Shown: positions 36,268-45,486 of the stretch, one piece after another | Numbering within the stretch: position 1 is the stretch's first letter | How the letters are laid out: the number at the start of each line of letters is the position of its first letter | DNA from: Actinomycetota bacterium | GTDB lineage: Bacteria; Actinomycetota; Acidimicrobiia; IMCC26256; VFJJ01 | NCBI GenBank assembly: GCA_009886115.1 | Contig: VFJJ01000026.1 | Span: forward strand, 31,536-95,535 | Reading direction: 5' to 3' | DNA: 64,000 nt | Position numbers and translations under genes: made by a program | Notes under the pieces: generated by a model | What the model saw: only the letters and a program-made list of their open reading frames with translations | What the model was told of the DNA's origin: nothing | Database searches by the model: none

Positions 36268-37311
36268 ATGGCCGGCCTCACCATCACCGGCCTGACCGTC
36301 GAGTACTCGAGCGGCGGCTACACGGCTCGGCCCCTCGACGGTTTCGACGCCCACATCGCGCCGGGCGCTCTGGCGCTCCTGCTCGGCCCGTCGGGCTGCG
36401 GCAAGACGACGTTGCTGTCGTGCGTCGCCGGGATCTTGTCGCCGACCTCGGGTTCCATCCGCACCGGCGACATCGAGGTGACCACGCTCTCGGGAGCCGC
36501 GCTCACCGAGTACCGACGCCGCCATGTGGGCGTGGTGTTCCAGGCGTTCAACCTCATCCCGAGCCTCGACGCCACCGAGAACGTCATGGTGCCTCTGCGC
36601 GCCGCCGGGATCTCGCGCAAGGCGGCCCGGGCCCGGGCCGTCGATCTGCTCGGGCAGGTCGACCTGGCGCATCGGATCGATCACCGTCCCGGGGCCCTTT
36701 CGGGCGGCCAGCAACAGCGGGTGGCGATCGCCCGGGCCCTGGCGCTCGACCCGCCGCTGGTTCTGGCCGACGAGCCGACGGCGCACCTCGATTACATCCA
36801 GGTCGAGGGCGTGTTGCGGATCCTGCGCCGCCTCGCCGACGGAGGCCGAACGATCGCCATCTCGACGCACGACGAGCGTTTGCTTCCGCTCGCCGATCAG
36901 GTCGTGGAGCTGGCCCCTCGGGGTCGACCCCCGGCCCGTCCGCCTGAGCTGCTCGACGTGGCCGCGGGGGAGACGGTCTTCCGCCAGGGATCTCGAGCCG
37001 AGCTGATCTTCGTGATCGAGGACGGCGAGATCGAGATCGTGCGCGAGCTCGACCACGGGGGTGAGGAGCCGATCGTTCGTCTCGTCGCCGGGCAGCACTT
37101 CGGCGAGATCGGCCCGTTGTTCGGGCTGGCCCGCTCGGCCACGGCCCGGGCCCGCACCGATGCCCGTCTCCTGGCCTACACCGCAGCCGCGTTCGGTGAC
37201 GCCGTCGGTCCGCAGCGTCTCGCCGAGGTGATCCGGGGCGCCGGGGTTCCGGTCTCGGGTGGGGCCCCGAGGATCGACGCCCCCAGCACCGGCGGCGCGG
37301 GGAGCCCGTGA
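36268..37311 (+). CDS. LolD/MacB-type ABC ATPase fused to cNMP-binding domain
   Basis: A 347-residue fusion. The NBD (about 1-225) has Walker [10 protein letters not shown], signature [10 protein letters not shown], Walker [13 protein letters not shown] and the switch His in ISTHDER. A C-terminal Crp-like cyclic-nucleotide-binding domain follows (about 230-325) with a plausible phosphate-binding cassette [18 protein letters not shown]. ATPase control by a cyclic nucleotide is thus suggested in the same operon as a cNMP-binding patatin. A similar ATPase-permease pair occurs in mycobacteria (Rv0073/Rv0072, from memory). Bound ligand is not predictable. Confidence 0.9.
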   Translation: MAGLTITGLTVEYSSGGYTARPLDGFDAHIAPGALALLLGPSGCGKTTLLSCVAGILSPTSGSIRTGDIEVTTLSGAALTEYRRRHVGVVFQAFNLIPSLDATENVMVPLRAAGISRKAARARAVDLLGQVDLAHRIDHRPGALSGGQQQRVAIARALALDPPLVLADEPTAHLDYIQVEGVLRILRRLADGGRTIAISTHDERLLPLADQVVELAPRGRPPARPPELLDVAAGETVFRQGSRAELIFVIEDGEIEIVRELDHGGEEPIVRLVAGQHFGEIGPLFGLARSATARARTDARLLAYTAAAFGDAVGPQRLAEVIRGAGVPVSGGAPRIDAPSTGGAGSP

Positions 37312-37317
37312 CGGGGC

Positions 37318-37379
37318 GACCGTCTCGACCGTCTCGACCCCCTCCGGTCGCGTCGGTCGCGTCAGTCGCGTCAGTCGAC
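37318..37379. repeat. 9-bp tandem repeats at the convergent gene ends
   Basis: CGACCGTCT-type and then GTCGCGTCG/GTCGCGTCA units follow each other in the short gap between the ABC ATPase and deoC, running into the deoC stop codon. The two families have the same 9-bp period. Confidence 0.75.
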
Positions 37380-38315
37380 GGGGAGATTGTCGAGCCGTTG
37401 GTAGCGGCCCGTCTTCTGGAAGTGCCACTGCAGCAACAGGTCGTTGAGCAATGACGAGGCCCCGATGCGCAGCCGGTCGGGGTGCAGCCAGTCGGCGCCC
37501 AGCGTCTCGCCGACGACCACCAGGTAGTGCCACGCCTGCTTGGCGGTGCGCACCCCGCCGGCGATCTTGAGACCGACCACGACGCCGGTCTGGGTGTGGA
37601 ACTCCCTGATGGCCTCGGCCATGCACAGCGCGAACGGCAAGGTGGCCGCGGGCGTGATCTTGCCGGTGCTGGTCTTGATCACGTCGCCCCCAGCCGCCAT
37701 GGCCAGCATCGAGGCCTTGCGCACCTGGTCGTACGAGCCGAGCTCGCCGACCTCCAGGATCACCTTGAGATGCGCCGTCGAACAGGCCTGCTTGGCGGCG
37801 GCGATCTCGTCGCCCGCTTCGCCGTAGCGGCCCGACAGGAAGGCCGATCGGTTGAGCACGATGTCGATCTCGTCGGCGCCGTCGGCCACGGCCCGGCGGA
37901 TCTCTTCCAGCCGGAGGTCGAGCGGTCCCAGTCCCGATGGGAACGCTCCGGCGACCGACGCGAGGTGCACGCCGCTTCCCCGCAAGGCTTCGGCCGCGAC
38001 CGCAACCATGAACGGGTACACGCACACCGCGGCGACCGATGGGACCGTGGCGTCGCCGGGATCGGGACGCATCGCCCGGGCGCACAGGGCCCGCACCTTG
38101 CCCGGGGTGTCGGCGCCCTCGAGCGTCGTGAGGTCGATGCAGCGGACGGCCAGCTCGAGCGCGGCCATCTTGGCCTCACGCTTGAGCGATCGTCCGGCGA
38201 GCATCGCCGCTCGAGCCTCCAGGCCCACGGCGTCGACCGCGGTGACCTTCACCGAGACCTGGTGGTGTGCTGCGGTCCATCCGCCCGAGGCTGATCGAGC
38301 CAGCGCGCTGGTCAT
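37371..38315 (-). CDS. deoC: deoxyribose-phosphate aldolase
   Basis: DeoC cleaves 2-deoxyribose 5-phosphate to acetaldehyde and glyceraldehyde 3-phosphate. This is the longer class (314 residues) with IDLTTLEGADTPGKV, VCVYPFMV, DEIDIVLNRSAFLSG, the Schiff-base Lys in GGDVIKTSTGK and the second active-site Lys in VGLKIAGGVRT. Its stop lies in a 9-bp repeat array, and it is convergent with the ABC/cNMP genes. It completes the deoxynucleoside route with DeoA, PNP, the mutase and the ALDH. Confidence 0.95.
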   Translation of the reverse strand: MTSALARSASGGWTAAHHQVSVKVTAVDAVGLEARAAMLAGRSLKREAKMAALELAVRCIDLTTLEGADTPGKVRALCARAMRPDPGDATVPSVAAVCVYPFMVAVAAEALRGSGVHLASVAGAFPSGLGPLDLRLEEIRRAVADGADEIDIVLNRSAFLSGRYGEAGDEIAAAKQACSTAHLKVILEVGELGSYDQVRKASMLAMAAGGDVIKTSTGKITPAATLPFALCMAEAIREFHTQTGVVVGLKIAGGVRTAKQAWHYLVVVGETLGADWLHPDRLRIGASSLLNDLLLQWHFQKTGRYQRLDNLPVD

Positions 38316-38383
38316 GCTCGCATTCTGTCACCCCGATGCCTGGGCTCTGGCGCCGGGACGCACACCTGTGACAGCGTCCGAGG

Positions 38384-39853
38384 ATGAGCCACCGTACGTC
38401 GGCCGAGGTGCGGGCCGGACTCGACCATCCGGTCGTCGACGCCGACGGGCACTTCGTCGAGCTGGCCCCGCTGATGCACGACGAGATCACGGCGTACCTG
38501 GAGGAAGCCGGCGGTGCCGCGCTGCGCGACCGCTACCTGGCGGGTGCTGCGGCGCCCACCGACACGTCGTCGATCCTTGCGGGACGGTCGCTCTCGGGTG
38601 CGGCCGATTCGTGGTCGGCGATGCCGTCGTGGTGGGGATGGCCGGCCGAACGCTGGCGCGACCGGGCCACCGCGCACCTCCCAGCGCTGCTGTACGAGCG
38701 GCTCGACGAGATGGGCATCGACTTCACGGTGTTGTACCCGTCGATGTCGCTCGCGTTTCTCGAGCTGGCCGATGAGGAGCTGGCGCCGGCGTTGTGCCGT
38801 GCGGTCAATCGGATGAACGCCCGGGCCTTTGCGAAGTACTCCGACCGGACGACCGTCGGGGCGCTCATCCCCATGCTCACACCCGAGATGGCCGTGGCCG
38901 AGTTGCGCTACGCCGTCGAGGTGCTGGGCGCCAAAGCCGCGGTGATGGCCGGATACGCCAAGCGCCCGATCGGCCGTCTCGAACGCGAGCACGGAGCGCT
39001 GTCGCCGAGCGTGTACCGCCTCGACCACTTCGGCCTCGACAGCGCCCACGACTACGACCCGTTCTGGCAGGCCTGCTGCGACCTCCAGATCGCCCCGGTC
39101 TCACACAGCTCGGTCCAGTACCACGACCTCAGCCGATCGGTGTCGAGCTACGTGTACAACCACGTCGACGGGCTGGCCAAGTGCCATGAGGCCTTGGCGA
39201 AGTCGTTGTTCCTCGGCGGGGTCACGGCCCGGTTCCCCAAGCTGCGTCTGGGTTTTCTGGAAGGCGGCGTGGCCTGGGCCTGCTCGTTGTACGCCGGGCT
39301 CCAGGGCCATTGGGACAAGCGCAACGGCGCCGAGATCGGCTCGCTCGACCCGGCACAGCTCGACGTCGAGCAGGTGATGCACGCCGTAGCCGCGTACGGC
39401 GATCCGGCGACGGTGGCGGCGAGCGACCGGATCAGGGCCTGGCTGTCGGCGCCCGCGGCACGTCCGGCCGAGCTCGACGAGTTCGCAGCCGTCGGGGCCG
39501 GCACGTCCGAGGAGTTGCGCGACCGCTTCGTGCCCAGCTTCTACTTCGGCTGCGAGGCCGACGATCCTTTGGTGCCGTGGGCCTTCGACGCCGGGCTCAA
39601 TCCGGAGGGGGCGCAGCTGCGGGCCATGATCGGCTCCGACATCGCCCATTGGGACGTGCGAGACATGAGCGAGCCCATCGCCGAGGCGCACGAGGCTGTC
39701 GAGAAGGGCCGCATGTCGGCGGATGCCTTCCGCGACTTCTCGTTCGTCAACCCGCTGCGCCTCCACATGGGCATGAACCCGGCGTTCTTCGACGGCACCG
39801 TCGTCGAGGCGGCTGCCCGTGCTGCGCTGGAGGCCGGCGAGGTCATGTCGTGA
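38384..39853 (+). CDS. amidohydrolase-2 family hydrolase
   Basis: A 489-residue TIM-barrel amidohydrolase. The N-terminal VVDADGHFVE (metal motif), central APVSHSSVQYHD, LGFLEGGVAWA and the C-terminal IGSDIAHWDV are family marks. It is longer than the relative at 28537, with insertions around residues 45-90. It is divergent from deoC with 68 nt between, and overlaps the CitE-like gene by 4 nt (GTGA), so hydrolysis or decarboxylation followed by C-C cleavage of the product is a reasonable guess. The substrate is unknown. Confidence 0.84.
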   Translation: MSHRTSAEVRAGLDHPVVDADGHFVELAPLMHDEITAYLEEAGGAALRDRYLAGAAAPTDTSSILAGRSLSGAADSWSAMPSWWGWPAERWRDRATAHLPALLYERLDEMGIDFTVLYPSMSLAFLELADEELAPALCRAVNRMNARAFAKYSDRTTVGALIPMLTPEMAVAELRYAVEVLGAKAAVMAGYAKRPIGRLEREHGALSPSVYRLDHFGLDSAHDYDPFWQACCDLQIAPVSHSSVQYHDLSRSVSSYVYNHVDGLAKCHEALAKSLFLGGVTARFPKLRLGFLEGGVAWACSLYAGLQGHWDKRNGAEIGSLDPAQLDVEQVMHAVAAYGDPATVAASDRIRAWLSAPAARPAELDEFAAVGAGTSEELRDRFVPSFYFGCEADDPLVPWAFDAGLNPEGAQLRAMIGSDIAHWDVRDMSEPIAEAHEAVEKGRMSADAFRDFSFVNPLRLHMGMNPAFFDGTVVEAAARAALEAGEVMS

Positions 39854-40872
39854 GCGCCAACGCGCCCGAGCGTCCCGCCACGGTTCCGTTGCGGTCGGTC
39901 CTGTTCGTCCCCGGGTCCGAGGCCGACGAGCTCGACGCCGCCCTCGACTCCGGCGCCGATGCGCTCGTCATCGATCTCGAGGAGCCGCGCACACCGTTCA
40001 CCGACACCGACCGGGTGGCCGCCCGATCGCTCGTCCGACGCTTCCTCGGCGACGGTCGCAGCGGCGCTGGCATGGGCGGTCACGGAGACGGCGGCGCCCG
40101 GCCGGGTACCGACGCTCACACCAACGCCACGCCCGTCCTCTTCGCCCGGGTCAACGGGCCGTGGACCGGGCGGATGCTCGGTGACCTGCGAGCGGTGCTG
40201 GGCCCGTCGCTCACCGGGATCCTGCTCCCGAAGATCACCGGTCCCGACGACGTGATCGCCGCCGACGCCCTCCTCCTGAACATGGAGCACGAGCTGGGCC
40301 TACCGGTCGATCGCACGATCATCTACCCGATACTCGAGACGGCCCAGGCCATCCGCAATGCCTACGACATCGCCATGGCGTCACCCCGCGTCGCGTACAT
40401 GGGCGGAGCCATCTCCCGCTTCGGCGACATCCACCAGGCCCTCGGCTACCGGTGGACGGCCGAGGGCCGCGAGACGCTCCACGTGCGATCCCGGGTCCTG
40501 GTCGACGCCAAGGCGGCCGGAATCCGTTACCCGATCTCGGGGATGTGGGGCGGGCCGGTCGACGATCTCGACGGGCTCCGAGCCTTCGCGAGCGAGCTCC
40601 GCGACCTCGGCTACTACGGGATGATGCTGGGGCACGCCGCGCACATCGAGGTCGTGCACGACGTCTTCACGCCCTCGGTCGCCGAGGTGGCGCTGTGGCA
40701 GGAGCTCGTCGACCTGGCCGACCGAGCGGCCGTGGAGGGCGGAGGCCCCATCCGACGAGACGACCCCGACTCGGGCGAGCTCCAGGTGGTCCACCTGGCC
40801 CATGTGGGTTCGGCGCGCCTGAACCTCGAATGGGCCCAAGCCCTTCCCGCCAGCGCCACGGAGCCACGGTAG
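39850..40872 (+). CDS. CitE-like HpcH/HpaI aldolase/lyase
   Basis: A 340-residue member of the CitE/HpcH TIM-barrel group from GTG 39850. Recognised are RSVLFVPGSEADELDAAL, GADALVIDLEEP (metal-binding acids), FARVNGP, GILLPKITGPDD and PILETAQAIRNAYDIA. Stand-alone CitE-like proteins act on 3-hydroxy-acyl-CoA compounds such as malyl-CoA, beta-methylmalyl-CoA or citramalyl-CoA. A Gly-rich, low-complexity loop near residue 75-90 is not typical. With the overlapping amidohydrolase it makes a two-gene catabolic module of unknown target. Confidence 0.85.
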   Translation: MSANAPERPATVPLRSVLFVPGSEADELDAALDSGADALVIDLEEPRTPFTDTDRVAARSLVRRFLGDGRSGAGMGGHGDGGARPGTDAHTNATPVLFARVNGPWTGRMLGDLRAVLGPSLTGILLPKITGPDDVIAADALLLNMEHELGLPVDRTIIYPILETAQAIRNAYDIAMASPRVAYMGGAISRFGDIHQALGYRWTAEGRETLHVRSRVLVDAKAAGIRYPISGMWGGPVDDLDGLRAFASELRDLGYYGMMLGHAAHIEVVHDVFTPSVAEVALWQELVDLADRAAVEGGGPIRRDDPDSGELQVVHLAHVGSARLNLEWAQALPASATEPR

Positions 40873-40903
40873 GCCTCGAACGTGGCGTCGAAGTTGCCGT
40901 CGC

Positions 40904-43900
40904 TCACGACGACGTGAGCGACGAGCCCCGTTCCCTGCCCTGCGATGCGGCCAGCGCTCGAATCGCGGCGACGATCTGCTCGATGACGACGGAGGTCGGC
41001 TGCGTGCGGCCCTGCTCCGCTGCGTCGGTGAACCGGGCCTCGCCCAAGCGTTCGCGAAGATCGTCGACCACGGCGGCCAGGTTGGCGGCCGCGGCGGGCT
41101 CGAAGGGAAAGGCGCGCACGGCGCCGGCTTGTTCGAGCGCGCCGTGGATGGTCGCAGCCAGCTCATCCGCGCCCAGCAGGTGACAGATGCCGAGCACATG
41201 ACGCAACGACAGCCATTGGTTGGCCCAGTCGCCGGCCCGGTGCCATGCGGTGATCACGTCGGCGAACGCCGTGAGCGCCGCGAGCGGCTCACCCTCGTTG
41301 GCTCTCAGCCAGAGGGTCTCGGTGCGAGCGAACAGCTCGAACCACACGTTGCCGACGTCGTTGGCGATGGCTTCGCTGTGCTGGAGCTCCTTCTTGGCCT
41401 GGGTCGGTCGGGTGGTCGCCAACCAGATGCCCCGCGCGTACGCAGCTTGGGCCAGGGCCGTGGGATTGCGGCACTGCGATGCTGCCACGGCCGCTCGCTC
41501 CGCGTAGACGAGGCCGGCGTCGACACCGGCGGTGCTGGTCTCCGACAGCGAGCGCATGTAGCAGGCATGAGCGATTCGAGCTTCGTCGCCCGAGGCCACG
41601 GCGCCCTCGACCAGGCGCGCCAGGGCAGCCTGCGACCGTTCGGGGTCAGCGCGAAAGACATAGGCGTTGCTGAGGGCCCGCTCGGCCAGGCCCAAGGTGT
41701 CGGTGCCGTACCGGCTGGCCGAGGCGATCGACCGCTCGCCGAGATCGATGGACGCGTCGATCTCGCCCCGCACGAACCGACCGTACGCAACGATGCCCCA
41801 GGCTGCGGCTGCGAGCGGCTGGGTTTCGGCACCCTCATGCGCCAATGCGGCTTCGGCCCAGCCGATCAGCTCGTAGCGGAGCCGGCGGAACGCGTGCTCG
41901 CGTGCCGCGACGACGATGCGGAACGCCGTCTCGAGATCATTGGTGTGCAATGCGTTCCGTACCGCGAGCCGGAGGTCGTCGAACAGGCGGTCGAAGGCAC
42001 GGTGCCAGGCGCGTTCATCGACATCGTGGAGGCCAGCGGCTCCGCGTTCGCACATCTCGGCGATCCAGGCGCCGTGGCGCGCCGCGAGCTCCGGCCCTTC
42101 CGCATCCGACAGCGAGCCACCGTAGGCGCGAAGGGTTTCGAGCAGGCGGTACGTCGTGCGGGGACCGGCGACGGCTTGGACCATCGACTTGTCGACGAGG
42201 GAGCCCATCATCAAGGCAACGGAGTCACGCGGCACATCCCCGTAGCCGCAGACCTGTTCCACGGCTTCGAGGTCGAACGAACCGGCAAAGATGGACAACC
42301 GTCGGAAGAGCTGCTGCGCCCCGGGGTCGAGGAGCTGGTACGACCAGTCGACGAGCACCTTGAGTGAGCGGTGGCGCTGATCGGACACCCGGCTCGAGCC
42401 AGCCAGCAGGCTGAAGCGATCGCCGAGGCGTTGGATCATCTCGGTCGGGGAGAGCGCCCGGGTTCGAGCTGCGGCCAACTCGATGGCGAGCGGGATCCCG
42501 TCGAGATGCCGGCACAGATCGGCGACGGCGCCAACGGTGAGCTCGTCGGGATCGAAGTCGGGGTTCGCGGCCTGGGCGCGTCGCATGAAGAGCGCGACCG
42601 CAGGCGACGCCAGAGTCTCGGCCGCCGAGCACCCGTCCTGGGCAACGGGTAACGCCAGGACCTTGTAGACCGTTTCGCCGGGGATGGCGAGCGGCTCTCG
42701 GCTGGTGGCGAGCACCCGGACATCGGGACAGACCCGGAGCAGCCGCTCAGCGAAGCCGGCGATGGTGTCGAGGACATGCTCGCAGTTGTCGAGCACCAAC
42801 AGGAGCGGTCGAGCGCCCGCCACGCCCAGCAGATCGAGCACCGACTCCGTCACGGACCGCCCTTGTTGGGTCTGTACGCCGAGCTGGGTCGCCAACGCCG
42901 CGACGACGCTCTGGTCGTCACGGACGCGGGTCAGCTCGACCGTCTCGCTTCGGAGGCCGTGACGGCCCACCAGCTCGGCGGCCGCCCGCACGGCCAGCTG
43001 CGTCTTGCCGATGCCACCCGGGCCGAGCAAGGTCACGAGCGGTCGGCGCGAACAGAGCTCGACGATGCTCGCCAGATCCTCGTCGCGGCCGATGAGCGAC
43101 ACGGTGCCAGCATCGAACGCCACGACATCTCCGCCACCAGACGGGCTGGGTGCGGGCAGGGTGGCCAGCGTGGCCGGACGCGAGGGTCTGCGGAGGTGAG
43201 CCGCGTCCATGACCACGTCGCGCTCGAGGGCGACGAGCTCCACCGAGGGGTCGAGACCGAGATCGTCTCGGAGTCGGACCCGGTACTCGTTCGCAGTGCG
43301 GAGAGCGTCGCCCTGGCGTCCTGCACGGTGCAGCGCCAAGATCAGCTCCCGCCACGGCCTCTCTCGCCACGGATGATCGACGGTGATCGCCTCGGCCTCG
43401 CTGGCGGCTCGCTCGTCGAGGCCCAGCGCCAGCAAGGCGGTCACTCTCGACTCGCGGGCATGGAGGCGCAACTCGGCCAGCCTGGCCACCTCGGCCAGCG
43501 CCCACCACTCGTTGGCGAACTCGGCGAACGCGTCGCCGCGCCACTGGGCCAGCGCCTCGTCCAGCAGGGCCACCGACCGCTCGGGCGAGCGCTCCAGCTG
43601 CTCCAACCCCGCTGCGAGGGTGGCTTCGAAGCGGTCGACGTCGGTCGTCGCCGGTTCGACGCTGAGCTGGTAACCGGGTGCCCGGCTCACCAGTCGAGCC
43701 GACGACGGCAGGAGTCGGCGCAGGCGGGACACGTACGCCTGGAGGGTGGGAACGGCGCTTTCGGGAGCATCGTCGCCCCACACCACCTCGACGAGACGTT
43801 CGGTGGTGACGACCGCGTTCCGATACAGGATCAGCGCGCCCAGCAGCCGCCGCGGCTTGGCTCCACCGACGTGGACCCGTCGACCATCGAGGTTGATGGA

Positions 43901-43969
43901 GATGGAGCCGAGGACGCACAGCGTCGCGACCTGGTTGCCGCCGTCCGCTGCTGGCGCCGCTTCAGCCAC
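40904..43969 (-). CDS. AfsR-type transcriptional regulator (wHTH-BTAD-ATPase-TPR)
   Basis: A 1021-residue regulator. An N-terminal OmpR-like winged helix (LCVLGSISINLDGRRVHVGG, about 17-105) is followed by a BTAD domain (to about 255), an NB-ARC/AAA-like ATPase with Walker A LLGPGGIGKTQLA (about 315) and Walker B LLVLDNCEHV, then a helical repeat region. No C-terminal LuxR helix-turn-helix is seen. I place the start at GTG 43969: AAGGAGGT is 3 nt upstream, whereas the longer ORF would translate a tandem repeat array. It is divergent from a methyltransferase-cupin pair and may control it. The inducing signal is unknown. Confidence 0.88.
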   Translation of the reverse strand: MAEAAPAADGGNQVATLCVLGSISINLDGRRVHVGGAKPRRLLGALILYRNAVVTTERLVEVVWGDDAPESAVPTLQAYVSRLRRLLPSSARLVSRAPGYQLSVEPATTDVDRFEATLAAGLEQLERSPERSVALLDEALAQWRGDAFAEFANEWWALAEVARLAELRLHARESRVTALLALGLDERAASEAEAITVDHPWRERPWRELILALHRAGRQGDALRTANEYRVRLRDDLGLDPSVELVALERDVVMDAAHLRRPSRPATLATLPAPSPSGGGDVVAFDAGTVSLIGRDEDLASIVELCSRRPLVTLLGPGGIGKTQLAVRAAAELVGRHGLRSETVELTRVRDDQSVVAALATQLGVQTQQGRSVTESVLDLLGVAGARPLLLVLDNCEHVLDTIAGFAERLLRVCPDVRVLATSREPLAIPGETVYKVLALPVAQDGCSAAETLASPAVALFMRRAQAANPDFDPDELTVGAVADLCRHLDGIPLAIELAAARTRALSPTEMIQRLGDRFSLLAGSSRVSDQRHRSLKVLVDWSYQLLDPGAQQLFRRLSIFAGSFDLEAVEQVCGYGDVPRDSVALMMGSLVDKSMVQAVAGPRTTYRLLETLRAYGGSLSDAEGPELAARHGAWIAEMCERGAAGLHDVDERAWHRAFDRLFDDLRLAVRNALHTNDLETAFRIVVAAREHAFRRLRYELIGWAEAALAHEGAETQPLAAAAWGIVAYGRFVRGEIDASIDLGERSIASASRYGTDTLGLAERALSNAYVFRADPERSQAALARLVEGAVASGDEARIAHACYMRSLSETSTAGVDAGLVYAERAAVAASQCRNPTALAQAAYARGIWLATTRPTQAKKELQHSEAIANDVGNVWFELFARTETLWLRANEGEPLAALTAFADVITAWHRAGDWANQWLSLRHVLGICHLLGADELAATIHGALEQAGAVRAFPFEPAAAANLAAVVDDLRERLGEARFTDAAEQGRTQPTSVVIEQIVAAIRALAASQGRERGSSLTSS

Positions 43970-43972
43970 ACG

Positions 43973-43980
43973 ACCTCCTT
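43973..43980 (-). promoter_or_regulatory. strong ribosome binding site deciding the regulator start
   Basis: AAGGAGGT on the minus strand lies 3 nt before GTG 43969. It excludes the repeat array from the coding region. Confidence 0.7.
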
Positions 43981-44052
43981 GATTGGCTGGCGCTGATTGG
44001 CTGGCGCTTGATTGGCTGGCGCTGATTGGCTGGCGCTGGACTGGCTGGCGCC
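43981..44052. repeat. tandem repeat of GATTGGCTGGCGCT, 5 copies with 14/15-bp spacing
   Basis: Units start at 43981, 43995, 44010, 44024 and 44039, with alternate 0- and 1-nt spacers; the last unit is GACTGGCTGGCGCC. The array occupies the regulator 5' leader side of the divergent promoter region. Confidence 0.93.
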
Positions 44053-44104
44053 GAGCGCCTCCCGGGAGCACGACACTCGCATCCTTGCCGATCCTGGCTG
44101 CTCC

Positions 44105-44118
44105 TTGCAGATCTGCAA
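44105..44118. promoter_or_regulatory. perfect 14-bp palindrome, possible operator
   Basis: TTGCAGATCTGCAA is a perfect palindrome 46 nt upstream of the methyltransferase start and 135 nt from the regulator start, in the divergent intergenic region. Its position fits an operator for a dimeric regulator. Confidence 0.5.
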
Positions 44119-44164
44119 AGAGAGGTGCAGGTGATGTGCAAGGCGACGGGAGGACCATGGGGCC

Positions 44165-45028
44165 ATGACGAGCATGACCACTTCACCAGAGACCACATCC
44201 CCGGTGACTGCCACCCACCAACCCGACCTCGTCGCTGTGAAGGCCCGTCAACAGCGAACCTGGGCCGCCGGCGACTACGCCGTCGTCGGGGCAACGCTGC
44301 AGATCGTCGGTGAGCAGCTCTGCGAAGCCGCCGACGTCGGGCCCGACGATCGAGTGCTCGACGTGGCCACCGGCAACGGCGGGACGGCCATCGCCGCGGC
44401 CCGGCGCGGCTGCGACGTGGCCGGTGTCGACTACGTCCCGGCCCTGCTGGAGCGGGCGCGCCAGCGCGCCGCAGCCGAGGGTTTCACGGTCGCTTTCGAC
44501 GAAGCCGACGCCGAGGACCTCCCGTACCCCGACGCCTCGTTCGACCATGTGCTCTCCACGTTCGGCGTGATGTTCACCGCCGACCAGCAACGAGCCGCCG
44601 CCGAGCTCCTCCGGGTCTGCCGGCCGGGAGGGACCATCTCGCTGGCGAACTGGACTCCCGACGGGTTCATCGGTCAGCTGTTCAAGACCATCGGAGCGCA
44701 CAACCCGCCCCCTGCAGGAGCAGCGTCGCCGGCGCTGTGGGGAACCGAGCCGCACCTCCGCACGCTGCTCGGAGCCGGGATCGTCGACCTTCGGATCGTC
44801 CGGCGCGACTACGTCTTCCGGTATCGCTCGGCCGAGCATTTCCTGGACGTGTTCCGCACCTACTACGGCCCGATGCTGAAGGCCTTCGAGGCGCTCGACG
44901 ACGCCGGGCGGGACGCCCTCGCCGGCGACATCCGCCAACTGCTGACGAACCTGAACACCTCGCCCGAGTACCTCCGCATCCCTGCGGCCTATCTCGAGGT
45001 CGTGGCCACCAGAGCTCCAGCGTCGTAA
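44165..45028 (+). CDS. class I SAM-dependent methyltransferase
   Basis: A 287-residue methyltransferase of the UbiE/methyltransferase-11 type. Motif I VLDVATGNGGTAIAAARRG, the acidic end of strand 2 (VAGVDYVP), DEADAEDLPYPDASFDHVLSTFG and the post-motif VCRPGGTISLANWTPDG are clear. The C-terminal part binds an unknown substrate. The SD GGGAGG is 11 nt before ATG 44165. It is followed by a cupin with its own strong SD. Being divergent from the AfsR-like regulator, it is a candidate target of it. The reaction is not predictable. Confidence 0.88.
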   Translation: MTSMTTSPETTSPVTATHQPDLVAVKARQQRTWAAGDYAVVGATLQIVGEQLCEAADVGPDDRVLDVATGNGGTAIAAARRGCDVAGVDYVPALLERARQRAAAEGFTVAFDEADAEDLPYPDASFDHVLSTFGVMFTADQQRAAAELLRVCRPGGTISLANWTPDGFIGQLFKTIGAHNPPPAGAASPALWGTEPHLRTLLGAGIVDLRIVRRDYVFRYRSAEHFLDVFRTYYGPMLKAFEALDDAGRDALAGDIRQLLTNLNTSPEYLRIPAAYLEVVATRAPAS

Positions 45029-45096
45029 CCGCAGCCCGCACCAGCAATCCGACAGCTATCGGCGCAGTCCGGCGCCAATCACAGGAGGACGATCAC

Positions 45097-45486
45097 ATGC
45101 GTATCGCCAAGCACGACGTACCGGTGAAGATCGAGGTTCCGGGAGCCACGGCCCGTCAGGTCCCCGATTTCGGTGACGCCACCGGCTTCGGGGTGATCGG
45201 CGGGGAGTACTTCTCCCTCGGCGCCGGTACCGACATCGCCCCGCTCCTGCAGGGTCTCGACGGCGACGCCTGCCACGCACCACATTGGGGATACCTGATC
45301 TCCGGCGACCTCGTCGTCTCGTACACCGACGGGACCGAGGACACGTGCACGGGCGGCGACCTCTTCCATTGGCCTCCCGGCCACAGCGTTCGGGTCACGA
45401 GCGACGCCGAGGTGGTGCTCTTCAGCCCACAGAAGGAGCACACCGAGGTGATGGACCACATGCTCGCCAAGATCGCCGGTTCGTGA
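45097..45486 (+). CDS. small cupin-domain protein
   Basis: A 129-residue single-domain cupin from ATG 45097, with SD AGGAGG upstream. The cupin strands are evident around CHAPHWGYLISGDLVVSYTDG and GGDLFHWPPGHSVRV, giving HxH-like and distal His positions that could hold a metal. Small cupins of this form serve as enzymes, sensors or binding proteins. It is downstream of the methyltransferase by 68 nt and probably co-transcribed. The following 224 nt (45487-45710), up to the convergent mutase gene, hold nothing I recognise. Confidence 0.8.
   Translation: MRIAKHDVPVKIEVPGATARQVPDFGDATGFGVIGGEYFSLGAGTDIAPLLQGLDGDACHAPHWGYLISGDLVVSYTDGTEDTCTGGDLFHWPPGHSVRVTSDAEVVLFSPQKEHTEVMDHMLAKIAGS

Noticed and set aside
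43967-44158. Extended N-terminus of the AfsR-like regulator (start at 44158)
   Set aside because: It would translate the tandem repeats and leave almost no room for promoters; GTG 43969 has a strong ribosome site.
40904-45486. Regulator-methyltransferase-cupin set as part of an antibiotic biosynthetic cluster
   Set aside because: No PKS, NRPS, terpene or peptide precursor gene is near; a small regulated module is the most that can be said.
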